DNA from: JABMNT01 sp048262655
GTDB taxonomy: Bacteria > Pseudomonadota > Alphaproteobacteria > Rhodospirillales > Casp-alpha2
Direction: 5' to 3'
Assembly (NCBI GenBank): GCA_048262655.1
Contig: JBLXEY010000005.1
Location: 62,001-126,000, forward strand
Length of the DNA: 64,000 nucleotides
Under the pieces are notes generated by a model, which saw nothing but the letters and a program-made list of their open reading frames with translations, had not been told where the DNA came from and did no database searches. Within the stretch, counting starts at the first letter, position 1, and each line of letters begins with the position of its first letter. Shown here in pieces: positions 17,888 through 25,983 of this stretch. The translations under genes were made by a program, and so were the position numbers.

Positions 17888-18008
17888 TGGCCCCTCCTGA
17901 CGTAAACATAGGTCCTGATACCTAATATTTTCTTGATGAAACTACAATAATAAGCTTCATCTCCTTTTCCTTAAGGAATATGTAAGCCTAAACGCCTACA
18001 ATCGTAAG

Positions 18009-18031
18009 CAATAGATAAAGACAATCTATTG
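18009..18031. repeat. Inverted repeat upstream of DUF4402 gene
   Basis: Perfect 8-bp arms CAATAGAT and ATCTATTG (18009-18016 and 18024-18031) separated by seven bases, 47 bases before the ATG at 18079. It could be an operator or a leader hairpin. The rest of the gap 17888-18078 is AT-rich with a smaller TAGGT/ACCTA repeat at 17909-17924 and no coding sequence. Confidence 0.5.
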
Positions 18032-18078
18032 GCTAATTATTCCAATTTTAAATGATACAGAGTGAGTTTGAACAGTTT

Positions 18079-18564
18079 ATGAAGAAACTAGTCGCCTCGA
18101 TTGCTTCCGCCCTATTGATTGTCGTGGTTACCGGTGCGCCCAGTAAAACGGATGCACAAACACCGCTGCAGATTGTATGGAAAACCAAACTCAAGTTTGG
18201 CACCGCCGCGTCAAGCGTCGACGGCTCCGGAACAATTGTGATAAATGCTGCAAACAACACTCGATCTGTAACCGGAGAAGCCTTCGATTTTGGCGGCAAC
18301 TGGTCACGAGGAAAATTTCAATTGGTTGGTGAGCCAAAGGCTTTTGTTATTGTGACGCTCCCATCGAGTTACACAATAACAAATAGCAACGGCAATTTTT
18401 CGATGCTAGTTGATAACATCGGCATGAACCTTACCAATCCGATAAAATTATCAAACCAAGGCAAGAAAACTGTTTTTATTGGTGCTCGACTGAATATCAC
18501 CACCAATCAGAAAGCCAAGAACTACAATCAAGGCTCATTTCTCATAGATGCTGACTATCTTTAA
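18079..18564 (+). CDS. DUF4402-type secreted subunit (pilin-like), plus strand
   Basis: 161 residues from the ATG at 18079; an in-frame ATG at 18052 would add nine residues before a clear signal peptide (MKKLVASIASALLIVV, cut probably after TDAQ). The mature part is beta-rich with the DUF4402 pattern: LKFGTAA, GSGTIVI, FVIVTLPSSY, VFIGARLNI and the closing GSFLIDADYL beta strand. Such proteins are secreted subunits found with PapD-like chaperones. It is the only subunit gene of this locus on the plus strand and meets the chaperone gene tail to tail, with their ends adjacent. Confidence 0.7.
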   Translation: MKKLVASIASALLIVVVTGAPSKTDAQTPLQIVWKTKLKFGTAASSVDGSGTIVINAANNTRSVTGEAFDFGGNWSRGKFQLVGEPKAFVIVTLPSSYTITNSNGNFSMLVDNIGMNLTNPIKLSNQGKKTVFIGARLNITTNQKAKNYNQGSFLIDADYL

Positions 18565-19458
18565 TTAAGGAAGATTGAGATCAGCCTCACCCAATAATTT
18601 GCCTCCAGCGTCCTCTGTTGCCTTAAAGGCAAGGTTAATTTTCCCGCCAGATAATTCGACACCATCAGGAACCCTCAGCGCGATGCTGACCGTCCGAGAT
18701 TTATTGGGCGTATAGACGGCAAGACGCTGAACTTCACCGACAATCGTTTCATCTCCAGAACTCGAGACGTGCGTCGCTGTAAAATCGCCAAATGCCGAGG
18801 CATTGCCAGTTCGTGTAATACGGAAACTCAAAAAAGGAAGGGGTGATGTTTCGTTTGGTGGGATGACGTTGAGCTCAGACAGGGAAACGTTGCTGCTGAC
18901 TTTGCCATGCCTGATGATCACGGGCAAAGTAATACCATAAACAGGGATCAGACGAATTTGTAGCCCTCCGCCTTCCGCAGGTTGCTCAACGCTTTGCCCG
19001 CCTTCATCTGGAATTGCCCGAAATAATAAATGAGACCGATATTCTCCGTCCTCCAGATTTTTCGGTTTACGAACAAGAATTCTGATTGCTTGGGCATCAC
19101 CAGGAGCCAATGTAACCTGACGCGGAGAGTAACGAAAAAGTTTCCCCGCAAAGTTTTGGCCTTCATCCGGTTCCGTTATCTCAGTAACGGAGCCATCGTC
19201 ATTCATCCGCATATTTACGACGGATATCCGATAGTTTGCCGTTTCCGAGCCTGTATTTGACAACGTCAACTGCGCAGTGCGTTTTCTTCCCTCAAGGACG
19301 ACACGTGTTGGAGCAACGATCAAATCGCCAGCCCCCTGCGCCAAAACGGGCTGCTCAACCGAAGTGAGCACAAAAAGAGCGCCGACCATTAAGGTCACCA
19401 GCCCTTTACTCAGCCCTTTAATCAAACCACCCCGTTCCCACTTTTTGTCGATCATCAT
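18565..19458 (-). CDS. PapD-like periplasmic chaperone for DUF4402 subunits
   Basis: 297 residues with an N-terminal signal segment (GLVTLMVGALFVLTSV, ending near AQG). The following domain looks like the first Ig domain of fimbrial chaperones: VAPTRVVLEGRKRTAQLTLSN, then YRISVVNMRM and FRYSPRQVTLAPGDAQAIRILVR, where the last segment matches the chaperone G1 strand and its proline. The C-terminal Ig-like domain is less typical. It should hold subunits in the periplasm by donating a beta strand. It lies directly downstream of two subunit genes on the same strand, so a shared operon (20919 to 18565) is likely. Confidence 0.8.
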   Translation of the reverse strand: MMIDKKWERGGLIKGLSKGLVTLMVGALFVLTSVEQPVLAQGAGDLIVAPTRVVLEGRKRTAQLTLSNTGSETANYRISVVNMRMNDDGSVTEITEPDEGQNFAGKLFRYSPRQVTLAPGDAQAIRILVRKPKNLEDGEYRSHLLFRAIPDEGGQSVEQPAEGGGLQIRLIPVYGITLPVIIRHGKVSSNVSLSELNVIPPNETSPLPFLSFRITRTGNASAFGDFTATHVSSSGDETIVGEVQRLAVYTPNKSRTVSIALRVPDGVELSGGKINLAFKATEDAGGKLLGEADLNLP

Positions 19459-19540
19459 TTTTGCCTTTTCTTACAACGGTCGCATCATACTAGAGAGGTG
19501 AGAATACATGGACAACCCATTAGTTAGCGCGCCGTGCCAC

Positions 19541-20254
19541 CTAATTGTATGAAACCGTAACGCCAACATATGGGCTTCGTGTCGCAACAGGTTCTGATGG
19601 CGTGGGCTGTTCAACTCCGGCGTCATCATTGTCTTCACCGTCCCCGCCATCCTGTACCGCTGCCCCCGCGTCCCCATCATTTAACTGCGCACCGACGTTA
19701 AAGGTCGTTGTACCTGAAGGTGTCAATTGTGGCGTCGCTCCCGCATCATGGGAAAACCCGGACACAGAGATGGTTTCAGAACCGGTACTAAACGTCGCTT
19801 GTCCCGGCAGCGTTATATTAAAGGTTTGATTCGGCGTGCCGGAAACAGAAACAGATGATGCGCCCCCAAATACAGCAGCCGCGGATTGTGTTCCTGCCGA
19901 GAAACGCTGAGCTACGTTTTCCGAGTTCGTAGAATTTCCAGTTGAAGTCGTTGGGGTCACAGTTGTTTCTGCCGCTGGCGGGGTTGGCAACTCCCGAAAG
20001 GTTGACGTCACGACACTAACGACATCACCACCAGGGCCTGTTGTCACAACACCGTCGACACTCGTGCCCGGCGCCGGAACAACAACCACAGGGGTTTCTA
20101 CAACGGGCTCAACAACCGTAGCACCGACGCTGCCACTCGAGCTAATGGTGACAGTTGCGGTCCCGTTTACGGTCGCTGCATCTGCAGGATAACAAATTGA
20201 CGCTACTGCCGCAGTGCATAACACGAGCAAAATGGAAACGTTATCTCTTAACAT
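19541..20254 (-). CDS. DUF4402-like secreted subunit with low-complexity inserts
   Basis: About 237 residues from the ATG at 20254 (a longer reading starts at 20302); the chosen start gives a plain signal peptide (LLVLCTAAVASICYPADA). The mature protein begins with ATVNGTATVTI, like the neighbouring subunit, then a Val/Pro/Thr-rich stretch, a core with FNITLPG and FNVGAQLN, an acidic Asp/Gly/Glu insert near residues 200-225, and a closing strand YVGVTVSYN. The final strand matches that of the other subunits. The inserts make it longer than them, so it may be a tip, adaptor or specialised minor subunit; that is inference. Confidence 0.65.
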   Translation of the reverse strand: MLRDNVSILLVLCTAAVASICYPADAATVNGTATVTISSSGSVGATVVEPVVETPVVVVPAPGTSVDGVVTTGPGGDVVSVVTSTFRELPTPPAAETTVTPTTSTGNSTNSENVAQRFSAGTQSAAAVFGGASSVSVSGTPNQTFNITLPGQATFSTGSETISVSGFSHDAGATPQLTPSGTTTFNVGAQLNDGDAGAAVQDGGDGEDNDDAGVEQPTPSEPVATRSPYVGVTVSYN

Positions 20255-20315
20255 TCCTGCACCATGCCTTGTTATAACACCCCATAGAGAATCTACGAAC
20301 AAAAAGACTATACAG

Positions 20316-20409
20316 AAAAACCGGCAAAAAGCTCAATACATATGAACTTTGCCGGTTTTTATCCATCGCCGGATAAACCGGCCTGCCGGGCCGAAGAAGC
20401 GACCCGGCA
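20316..20409 (-). terminator. Two hairpins between subunit genes
   Basis: Stem AAAAACCGGCAAA (20316-20328) with TTTGCCGGTTTTT (20348-20360) forms a 13-bp perfect hairpin with a T-run on the complement, readable as a bidirectional terminator. A second GC-rich hairpin TGCCGGG/CCCGGCA lies at 20384-20390 and 20403-20409, nearer the major subunit stop. They separate the first subunit gene from the second and the chaperone, so they may reduce downstream expression and stabilise the first message. Confidence 0.65.
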
Positions 20410-20421
20410 AAAGCTAAACTG

Positions 20422-20919
20422 TTACTGGTAATTTACAGTTACATCAAAAGTTCCCGTGTAACTACCAGCTGCCTGAGCGGCTCCGACGGACAAATCAGCG
20501 CCGATCGTAAATGATTGTGTGCCGCTTGAAAGTGCAGATGACGATCCGACACTAGACACAAAGTTGTTCAAGGTCATTGTCTCAGAACCACCATCGCTCA
20601 GGGTCTGATCCGTGGACGGCAGTGTAATCGTGAAACCTTGACTACCGCTACCCGTAACGGTGTAGGCACCAGCAGTCGGAGAACCACCCAGGATGTCTAC
20701 GTTTGTCGCTGTGACCGCACCCGCAGTCGATAGTGTCGCCGTTCCAGCTGTACCTGTTGGCGCCAGGGTCCCAAAGCTAATACCTGTTGTTTGAGAAATA
20801 GCGATTGGTGCGACGATCGTTGCACTCGAAGTGCCTGAAACTGTAGCCGCATTAGAAGATACGTTGAAAAGCATTACAGCAGCAACAGCAGGCAATGCGA
20901 GCAAGTTTAATTTTTTCAT
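20422..20919 (-). CDS. DUF4402-type secreted subunit, probably the major one
   Basis: 165 residues with a textbook signal peptide (MKKLNLLALPAVAAVMLF, cut after SNA). The mature part is Ser/Thr/Gly-rich and beta-rich with the full DUF4402 pattern: ISFGTLAPTG, GFTITLPS, FTIGADLSV and closing GTFDVTVNYQ. An AAGGACC ribosome site lies upstream. Its position as first gene of the minus-strand operon, ahead of two hairpins, resembles major-subunit genes of fimbrial operons, which are made in excess. It is divergent from the usher-like gene across a repeat-rich gap. Confidence 0.8.
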   Translation of the reverse strand: MKKLNLLALPAVAAVMLFNVSSNAATVSGTSSATIVAPIAISQTTGISFGTLAPTGTAGTATLSTAGAVTATNVDILGGSPTAGAYTVTGSGSQGFTITLPSTDQTLSDGGSETMTLNNFVSSVGSSSALSSGTQSFTIGADLSVGAAQAAGSYTGTFDVTVNYQ

Positions 20920-20989
20920 TTGTTTGGTCCTTAATCTTTTTAAAATTACTTAAGTCATTGATCACGATTGCATGCAGATGTACGCCTGA

Positions 20990-21010
20990 TTCCTGACAGC
21001 TTCCTGACAG
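20990..21010. repeat. Tandem 10-bp direct repeat, 11-bp period
   Basis: TTCCTGACAG occurs at 20990-20999 and again at 21001-21010, one helical turn apart, in the gap between the divergent subunit and usher-like genes. This spacing places both copies on the same DNA face and suits a regulator binding cooperatively. Confidence 0.6.
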
Positions 21011-21057
21011 ATCTCATAAAAATTATCAAATAATCGGGAGCACAATCACAAATAAAC

Positions 21058-21086
21058 ATAAGTATTAACAACATGTTAATACTTAT
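21058..21086. repeat. Perfect 12-bp inverted repeat before usher-like gene
   Basis: ATAAGTATTAAC (21058-21069) and GTTAATACTTAT (21075-21086) are exact complements around a five-base loop. The repeat spans the farthest upstream possible ATG of the usher-like reading frame (21073), which argues that translation starts further down. It may be an operator or leader hairpin. Confidence 0.65.
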
Positions 21087-21147
21087 GCCTCACTTTAAAA
21101 TGGCCATATTAATGCGTGTTAACAACTGGGATAATACGGAACACCGC

Positions 21148-24100
21148 ATGCATATGCATTATCCGTCGGCGGAGCCCCGTTCATGGTTCCGGCAACCCTC
21201 CGGCCTACCCATTTGGAACGGGCCGCCCGTAAGTATGCCCGCACTGCAATGGCCCTCAAAAAGCACGAAATGGTCGAAACGCGTTTCCTTACTTGGCCTC
21301 GTATTGTTAAGCTTCCTGATCTGCTCCCCTGCTCTTCCAAATACATCAGCAACAGAGGTGCCTGAAAAAACAACTTCGTCAAACGTTGAAGCGATTGATG
21401 ACAATCTGCTTATCCTGGAAGCCCGTTTGGGCGATTTTATTCTGACGGATGGCATGGCAGCTTATCTGAACCAGGGTAGCCTGCTCTTGCCGTTAAGTGA
21501 GTTTGCCGAAATTCTGGACCTCTCCATTGGAGTCAGCCCCGGTGACGGTAAGGCTGACGGGTGGTTCTTGAGTGAGAACCGGCTTTTTTCACTGGACATA
21601 AATCAAGGCACTGTTGTCATCGATGGCAAAGTCCGCCCGATAAACCCGATACTCGTCGGAGTTTTTGAAGATGATATTTACATCGACGTGCGGATGCTGG
21701 CCGAATGGTTCCCCATCGACATTAAGTTTGACCTCTCAAACCTTTTAGTGCGATTTGAAACCCGGGAACCCTTTCCCATCGAACTCCAAATAGCGCGAGA
21801 CAGCAGACGTACCAAGCTGTTGTCACGACGCGGAGATGGAGACAATAAGTTTCCAAAGCTCCCGAACCCTTATCAATTAATCAGTTGGCCCGTCTCTGAC
21901 TCGAGCATGGAGTTTTCCTTCAAAAGTAGCGACACAGGATCTGTCCGCAGTTTCCGCCAAACCACATTCATGACCGCCGAAATTGGCAAAATGTCTGCCG
22001 AATTATTCTTGAATGCGGACGATCAAACATTCTTGCCGCAAGCCCGCCTAAAGGTCGGGAGAAAGGATCCTAACGGAGAACTCCTTGGTGATATAGAAGC
22101 CACCGAGTTTGCAATGGGAGATATCGTAACACCAACTGTGCCAATGGTAGCGGGCGCGGTGCTGGGGCGCGGAGTATTCCTCTCAAATTTTCCACTGGAC
22201 AATCCATCCGAGTTTGATCGCATCACCCTTGATGGCGATCTGCCATCGGGATGGGAAGTCGAGCTATACCGAAACGAAGTCTTGCTTGATTTCAGGACGT
22301 CACGCCTCGATGGCCGATATGTCTTTGAAGATGTGCCGCTGCTTTTTGGCGTGAATGTCCTTCGCCTTGCATTCTTTGGGCCTCAAGGGCAAACCCGAAA
22401 TGACATTCGGCAAATCCGTGTCGGGCCGGATCAAACAAAACCCGGAGAAAAGTTGTTCAGATTTGCCGTAAATCAACAAGAACGGCAATTGCTAATCGGC
22501 GACATCGAATCTCCCAGCGATGAAGACACCCAGGGTAAACTGAACATCATTTCCGAATTTCAAACCGGAATCACGCGCAACCTGTCCTTCGCGGCCAGTT
22601 TCGCCAGCATTCCTATGGAAGGTGGCCACCGACAATATGTAACAGCCAGCACACGCACCGCCGTTGGAAATGTCTTTGGCCGCGTTGATGTGGTGCGGGA
22701 CTTAAGCGAAGGTTGGGCGCTTAAAATTGGCGCCCAAACATCATTTTCCGGACTGACAACAGTCGTAGAACACACACGCCTTTATGACTTTGAAAGCAAC
22801 CAATTCGCGGCATCATCGGATCCAATTGAGCACGAGTCCGATTTAAGATTAGAAGGCGCGATCCGGATACCCGGGCTTCCACAAGTTCCCTTTAGCCTGA
22901 CATCAAGCCACCAGCAAAACCGGTCCGGGACGACATCAACAAGCCTCAACAACCGCCTTTCAACGGCGGTAAGCGGCACAACAATTACCAATTCCCTCAA
23001 GTGGCAACTGGATAAAAGTGAAACTTCCAAGACCACTACGGTCGACGGTTCATTCCTTCTAGGGGGCCGCATAAAAGATGTCCGTGTGCGCGGTCAACTC
23101 GCCTATCTGGTTCGGCCGGTAGCCGACGTATCATCAAGTTCAATTAGCGGCGACTGGCGCATCAACGACGACATCAACGCTCAAGCAGGTGTGAACCATG
23201 AATTTGCAGAGGATGGAAAAACGACGTTCAGTGGCGGCATAAATACATCTTTTGATTTGGCCGCGGTGGGATTGAATGTCGATTATTCAACCACAAACGA
23301 CCTAAACGCGCGCATGAACCTGTCATTCTCGTCAACCCGTGACCCCCGGTCGAACGACTTGGTCGTGCGCGCTGAACGCCTGGCAGAGGCCGGCTCGGTC
23401 TCGGTTCGCGTGTTCCTCGATGAAGATAACAATGGTACCTTCAGCAGCGGAGACCAACCCTTAGAAGGCGTTCAATTCAGGGCTGATGGCACCCTCATCA
23501 AGACGAAAACGAACAAGGAAGGCATCGCCTTTCTTTCCGGCCTGGAGACATATCAAAACATTGACATCGAACTCATGAAGGGAACTCTTGAAGACCCTTA
23601 CTGGGTTTCCCAACCCGAAGGCGTCTCGGTCGTGCTCCGCCCTGGCGTTGCCTTGCAAACTGATTTCCCGGTCGTATCCACCGGTGAGATTGATGGAACC
23701 GTTTACCGGCGTTCCGGGGAATGGGCAAATGAAGTCCGCGATGTGATCGTTCAACTGGTGCGAAAAGACGGCTCTGTTGCGCATCAAACCAAAAGCTCAT
23801 TTGATGGCTTTTACCTGCTCGATTTTGTCCGCCCCGGCACCTACACGCTTCGTGTCGACCCGGAACAAACAGCCCGACTGCAGTTAAATACAACCCAGGA
23901 ACGTGAAGTGAAGATCGAGGGCGATGGCACGGTCCTTAGCGGCCTCGATATTTTTCTGGAATCGGACCGCGCCAGTCGTAGTTTCCGCGTTCTCCTTGTT
24001 TCCTTTAAAACCCGCGCGGAAGCCCAACTGGCCTGGGAAACTCTGCTGAATGACGAACCAAACCTTCTTCAAGGCATAAACCCGACAGTTCAAGTCAACG

Positions 24101-24243
24101 AGCGCGGTGGTGATCAGGGCGTCGTTTTTGACTTGTTCGCAGGGCCTTTTGAAAACAAAAAACAAGCCTCTGATCTGTGTGTCAACATCCGCCAGATACG
24201 CACCGAGATCTGGTGCAACCCGCTGACGGTTCAGGCGCGCTAG
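21148..24243 (+). CDS. Usher-like outer-membrane protein with Ig-like repeats and C-terminal SPOR domain
   Basis: The open frame runs from 21073; starts at 21148 (GGAACACC upstream) or 21235 (just before the signal-like RVSLLGLVLLSFLICSPALP) are more likely, since an inverted repeat covers the first ATG. Counting from 21073 (1056 residues): an usher-type N-terminal domain at ~105-250 (LRLxxF-like beta segments, LLPLSEFAEILDL); a long region of alternating polar/hydrophobic strands at ~260-770, as in a beta barrel; two Ig-like/SdrD-B-like domains at ~776-870 (VFLDEDNNGTFSSGD) and ~874-960 (FDGFYLLDFVRPGTYTLRVDP); and a SPOR-like domain at ~969-1056. It would secrete DUF4402 subunits. A SPOR end, known for binding denuded peptidoglycan, is not part of classical ushers. 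Confidence 0.75.
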   Translation: MHMHYPSAEPRSWFRQPSGLPIWNGPPVSMPALQWPSKSTKWSKRVSLLGLVLLSFLICSPALPNTSATEVPEKTTSSNVEAIDDNLLILEARLGDFILTDGMAAYLNQGSLLLPLSEFAEILDLSIGVSPGDGKADGWFLSENRLFSLDINQGTVVIDGKVRPINPILVGVFEDDIYIDVRMLAEWFPIDIKFDLSNLLVRFETREPFPIELQIARDSRRTKLLSRRGDGDNKFPKLPNPYQLISWPVSDSSMEFSFKSSDTGSVRSFRQTTFMTAEIGKMSAELFLNADDQTFLPQARLKVGRKDPNGELLGDIEATEFAMGDIVTPTVPMVAGAVLGRGVFLSNFPLDNPSEFDRITLDGDLPSGWEVELYRNEVLLDFRTSRLDGRYVFEDVPLLFGVNVLRLAFFGPQGQTRNDIRQIRVGPDQTKPGEKLFRFAVNQQERQLLIGDIESPSDEDTQGKLNIISEFQTGITRNLSFAASFASIPMEGGHRQYVTASTRTAVGNVFGRVDVVRDLSEGWALKIGAQTSFSGLTTVVEHTRLYDFESNQFAASSDPIEHESDLRLEGAIRIPGLPQVPFSLTSSHQQNRSGTTSTSLNNRLSTAVSGTTITNSLKWQLDKSETSKTTTVDGSFLLGGRIKDVRVRGQLAYLVRPVADVSSSSISGDWRINDDINAQAGVNHEFAEDGKTTFSGGINTSFDLAAVGLNVDYSTTNDLNARMNLSFSSTRDPRSNDLVVRAERLAEAGSVSVRVFLDEDNNGTFSSGDQPLEGVQFRADGTLIKTKTNKEGIAFLSGLETYQNIDIELMKGTLEDPYWVSQPEGVSVVLRPGVALQTDFPVVSTGEIDGTVYRRSGEWANEVRDVIVQLVRKDGSVAHQTKSSFDGFYLLDFVRPGTYTLRVDPEQTARLQLNTTQEREVKIEGDGTVLSGLDIFLESDRASRSFRVLLVSFKTRAEAQLAWETLLNDEPNLLQGINPTVQVNERGGDQGVVFDLFAGPFENKKQASDLCVNIRQIRTEIWCNPLTVQAR

Positions 24244-25430
24244 ATCACGCCGCCATCCCGCAACTCTTCAATATCCGACGCACTTAAACCCAATCCACCC
24301 AGCACCTCCTCTGTGTGTTGACCCCGCTCTGGCGTCGGCACACCCTTTCGCGATTGGTGCTTGCTTAGGTGGATGGCTTGTCCGACCAAATTTATCTTGC
24401 CCTGCTCCGGATGATCGACAGGATGTTCCATCTGCAAATGCTTTACTTGCGGATCTGCGAACATTTGATCGATGGAATAGATCGGACCACATGGCACACC
24501 GGCCGCCGCCAAAATCTCAATCCATTCGGCAGATGTTTTCGTCAGCGTATAAGCCTCAATAGCAGAGTTTACCGCATTGCGGTTGCTCGAACGCGATTCA
24601 CCAGTCGCATAATCCGGGTTATCACGCATGTCCGGTGCGTCCAGTACGTCACATAGCCGGACCCACATGGCATCCCCGGCAGCCGCGATATTGATGTGCC
24701 CGTCAGACGTCTTGAAGACTCCGGTTGGAATACTCGTCGGGTGATCATTCCCGGCTTGTTGCGCCACTTCACCTTTGACCAACCATCGTGCGGCCTGAAA
24801 ATCGAGCATGGAAATTTGTGACTGCAACAGGGATGACTGAACCCACTGGCCTTCACCTGTCTCATCACGTTCCAGAAGGGCAATCATAATCCCGAGCGCG
24901 CAATAGATCCCGGATGTCAAATCAGCTACCGGGATACCAACGCGAACAGGCCCTTGCCCCGGCAAGCCGGTAATCGACATCAGCCCGCCCATCCCTTGCG
25001 CGATCTGATCAAAACCCGGTCGATTTTCATAAGGGCCATCCTGACCAAACCCCGAAATGCTCCCCAAGACAATGCCTTTGTTAATGGCTTGGAGAGATTC
25101 ATAGTCGATTCCCAAGCGGTTTTTAACATCAGGCCTGAAGTTCTCGACAACAACATCTGCTGTCTCAACCAGCCGCTTAAACAAAGCAACGCCTTTCGGG
25201 TCTTTCATATTAAGCGTAATGCCGCGTTTGTTGCGGTGTAGATTTTGAAAGTCGGGACCGGAACGGGCTCCGCCCATTCCTTTAGACGGATCAATGGCTT
25301 CAGGTGCCTCAATCTTGATGACGTTCGCGCCCCAATCGGCCAGTTGTCGAACACAGGTCGGTCCGGAGCGGACCCGGGTCAAATCAAGAACGGTAAAACG
25401 GGACAAGGGGCCATGGTAGTCGGACATCAT
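24240..25430 (-). CDS. CaiB/BaiF-type (class III) CoA transferase
   Basis: 396 residues from the ATG at 25430, chosen for the AGGA five bases upstream. The family features are visible: LSRFTVLDLTRVRSGPTC at the start, WGANVIKIEAP, NLHRNKRGITLNMKDPKG, VVENFRPDVKNRLGIDY, and GFGQDGPYENRPGFDQIAQGMGG, which bears the segment with the usual catalytic Asp. These enzymes move CoA between carboxylic acids, for example oxalate/formate or mesaconate-type acids. No companion dehydrogenase or thiolase is present, so the acid is unknown. Its stop overlaps the end of the convergent usher-like gene by four bases. Confidence 0.92.
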   Translation of the reverse strand: MMSDYHGPLSRFTVLDLTRVRSGPTCVRQLADWGANVIKIEAPEAIDPSKGMGGARSGPDFQNLHRNKRGITLNMKDPKGVALFKRLVETADVVVENFRPDVKNRLGIDYESLQAINKGIVLGSISGFGQDGPYENRPGFDQIAQGMGGLMSITGLPGQGPVRVGIPVADLTSGIYCALGIMIALLERDETGEGQWVQSSLLQSQISMLDFQAARWLVKGEVAQQAGNDHPTSIPTGVFKTSDGHINIAAAGDAMWVRLCDVLDAPDMRDNPDYATGESRSSNRNAVNSAIEAYTLTKTSAEWIEILAAAGVPCGPIYSIDQMFADPQVKHLQMEHPVDHPEQGKINLVGQAIHLSKHQSRKGVPTPERGQHTEEVLGGLGLSASDIEELRDGGVI

Positions 25431-25983
25431 TAAATTCCTATCGCGTGGTATGTGGGAAAGGAAACCTAACATGGAGATGCCCGGACCTCAAATTTCACGA
25501 TAGTCTTGAGGAAAAAAAATACCGGACCCTAAAACGGCCCGGCATAGTCTGAGAGAATGGGTATCTGATCAGTATAATGACGAAGAACGATCCCATTCGA
25601 AGTGATTACGATCACAGTCGCGCAATTATAATCGGCCAACCAAACCGGGAGGGCTCGCTATCGCTATAAGTGTACCTCAAATTACTATTAGTAATTAGGC
25701 TGCATCGAATAATTTGTTTTGCTAAAAAGCGGCTCCCATTGGAACAGGAGTTAAGCATGAGGAATACACATTACTAACTAGATAGCCCTTCGGCGAATCT
25801 TGAGTGTGTATCTGTTTTTGGGCTGAAACTCAGTTAAGCTTAAAACCTCTCGCTTTTATCGTTTATCTTCATCGATCGGTTATCCATACAATTTTCCGGG
25901 CGCGGCTCTGCTCTCGGAACGATGCGTGCTTGTGCGTCTCTGCATGTTCAAGCACCAATTTACTTTATAAATATGGAACGATT
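25431..25983. other. 553-base gap before rtcB, no gene seen
   Basis: No convincing coding sequence. It holds a 17-base perfect palindrome at 25680-25696, a hairpin with arms GTGCTTG/CAAGCAC at 25926-25955 just upstream of the rtcB start, and a six-codon ATG-to-TAA frame at 25757-25777 behind an AGGAG site, which may be chance. The length suggests a regulated promoter region or long leader for rtcB. Confidence 0.5.
25680..25696. promoter_or_regulatory. 17-bp palindrome upstream of rtcB
   Basis: AATTACTA-T-TAGTAATT is an exact palindrome with a single central base, about 290 bases before the rtcB start. It looks like a dimeric regulator site. No sigma-54/RtcR gene, the usual partner of E. coli rtcBA, lies beside it. 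Confidence 0.5.

Noticed and set aside
25757..25777. Six-codon leader peptide behind AGGAG upstream of rtcB
   Set aside because: Too short to judge, no run of regulatory codons and no attenuator hairpin right after it.
25804..25983. N-terminal extension of RtcB by 60 residues
   Set aside because: The extension is cysteine-rich and unlike RtcB, and a ribosome site supports the ATG at 25984.
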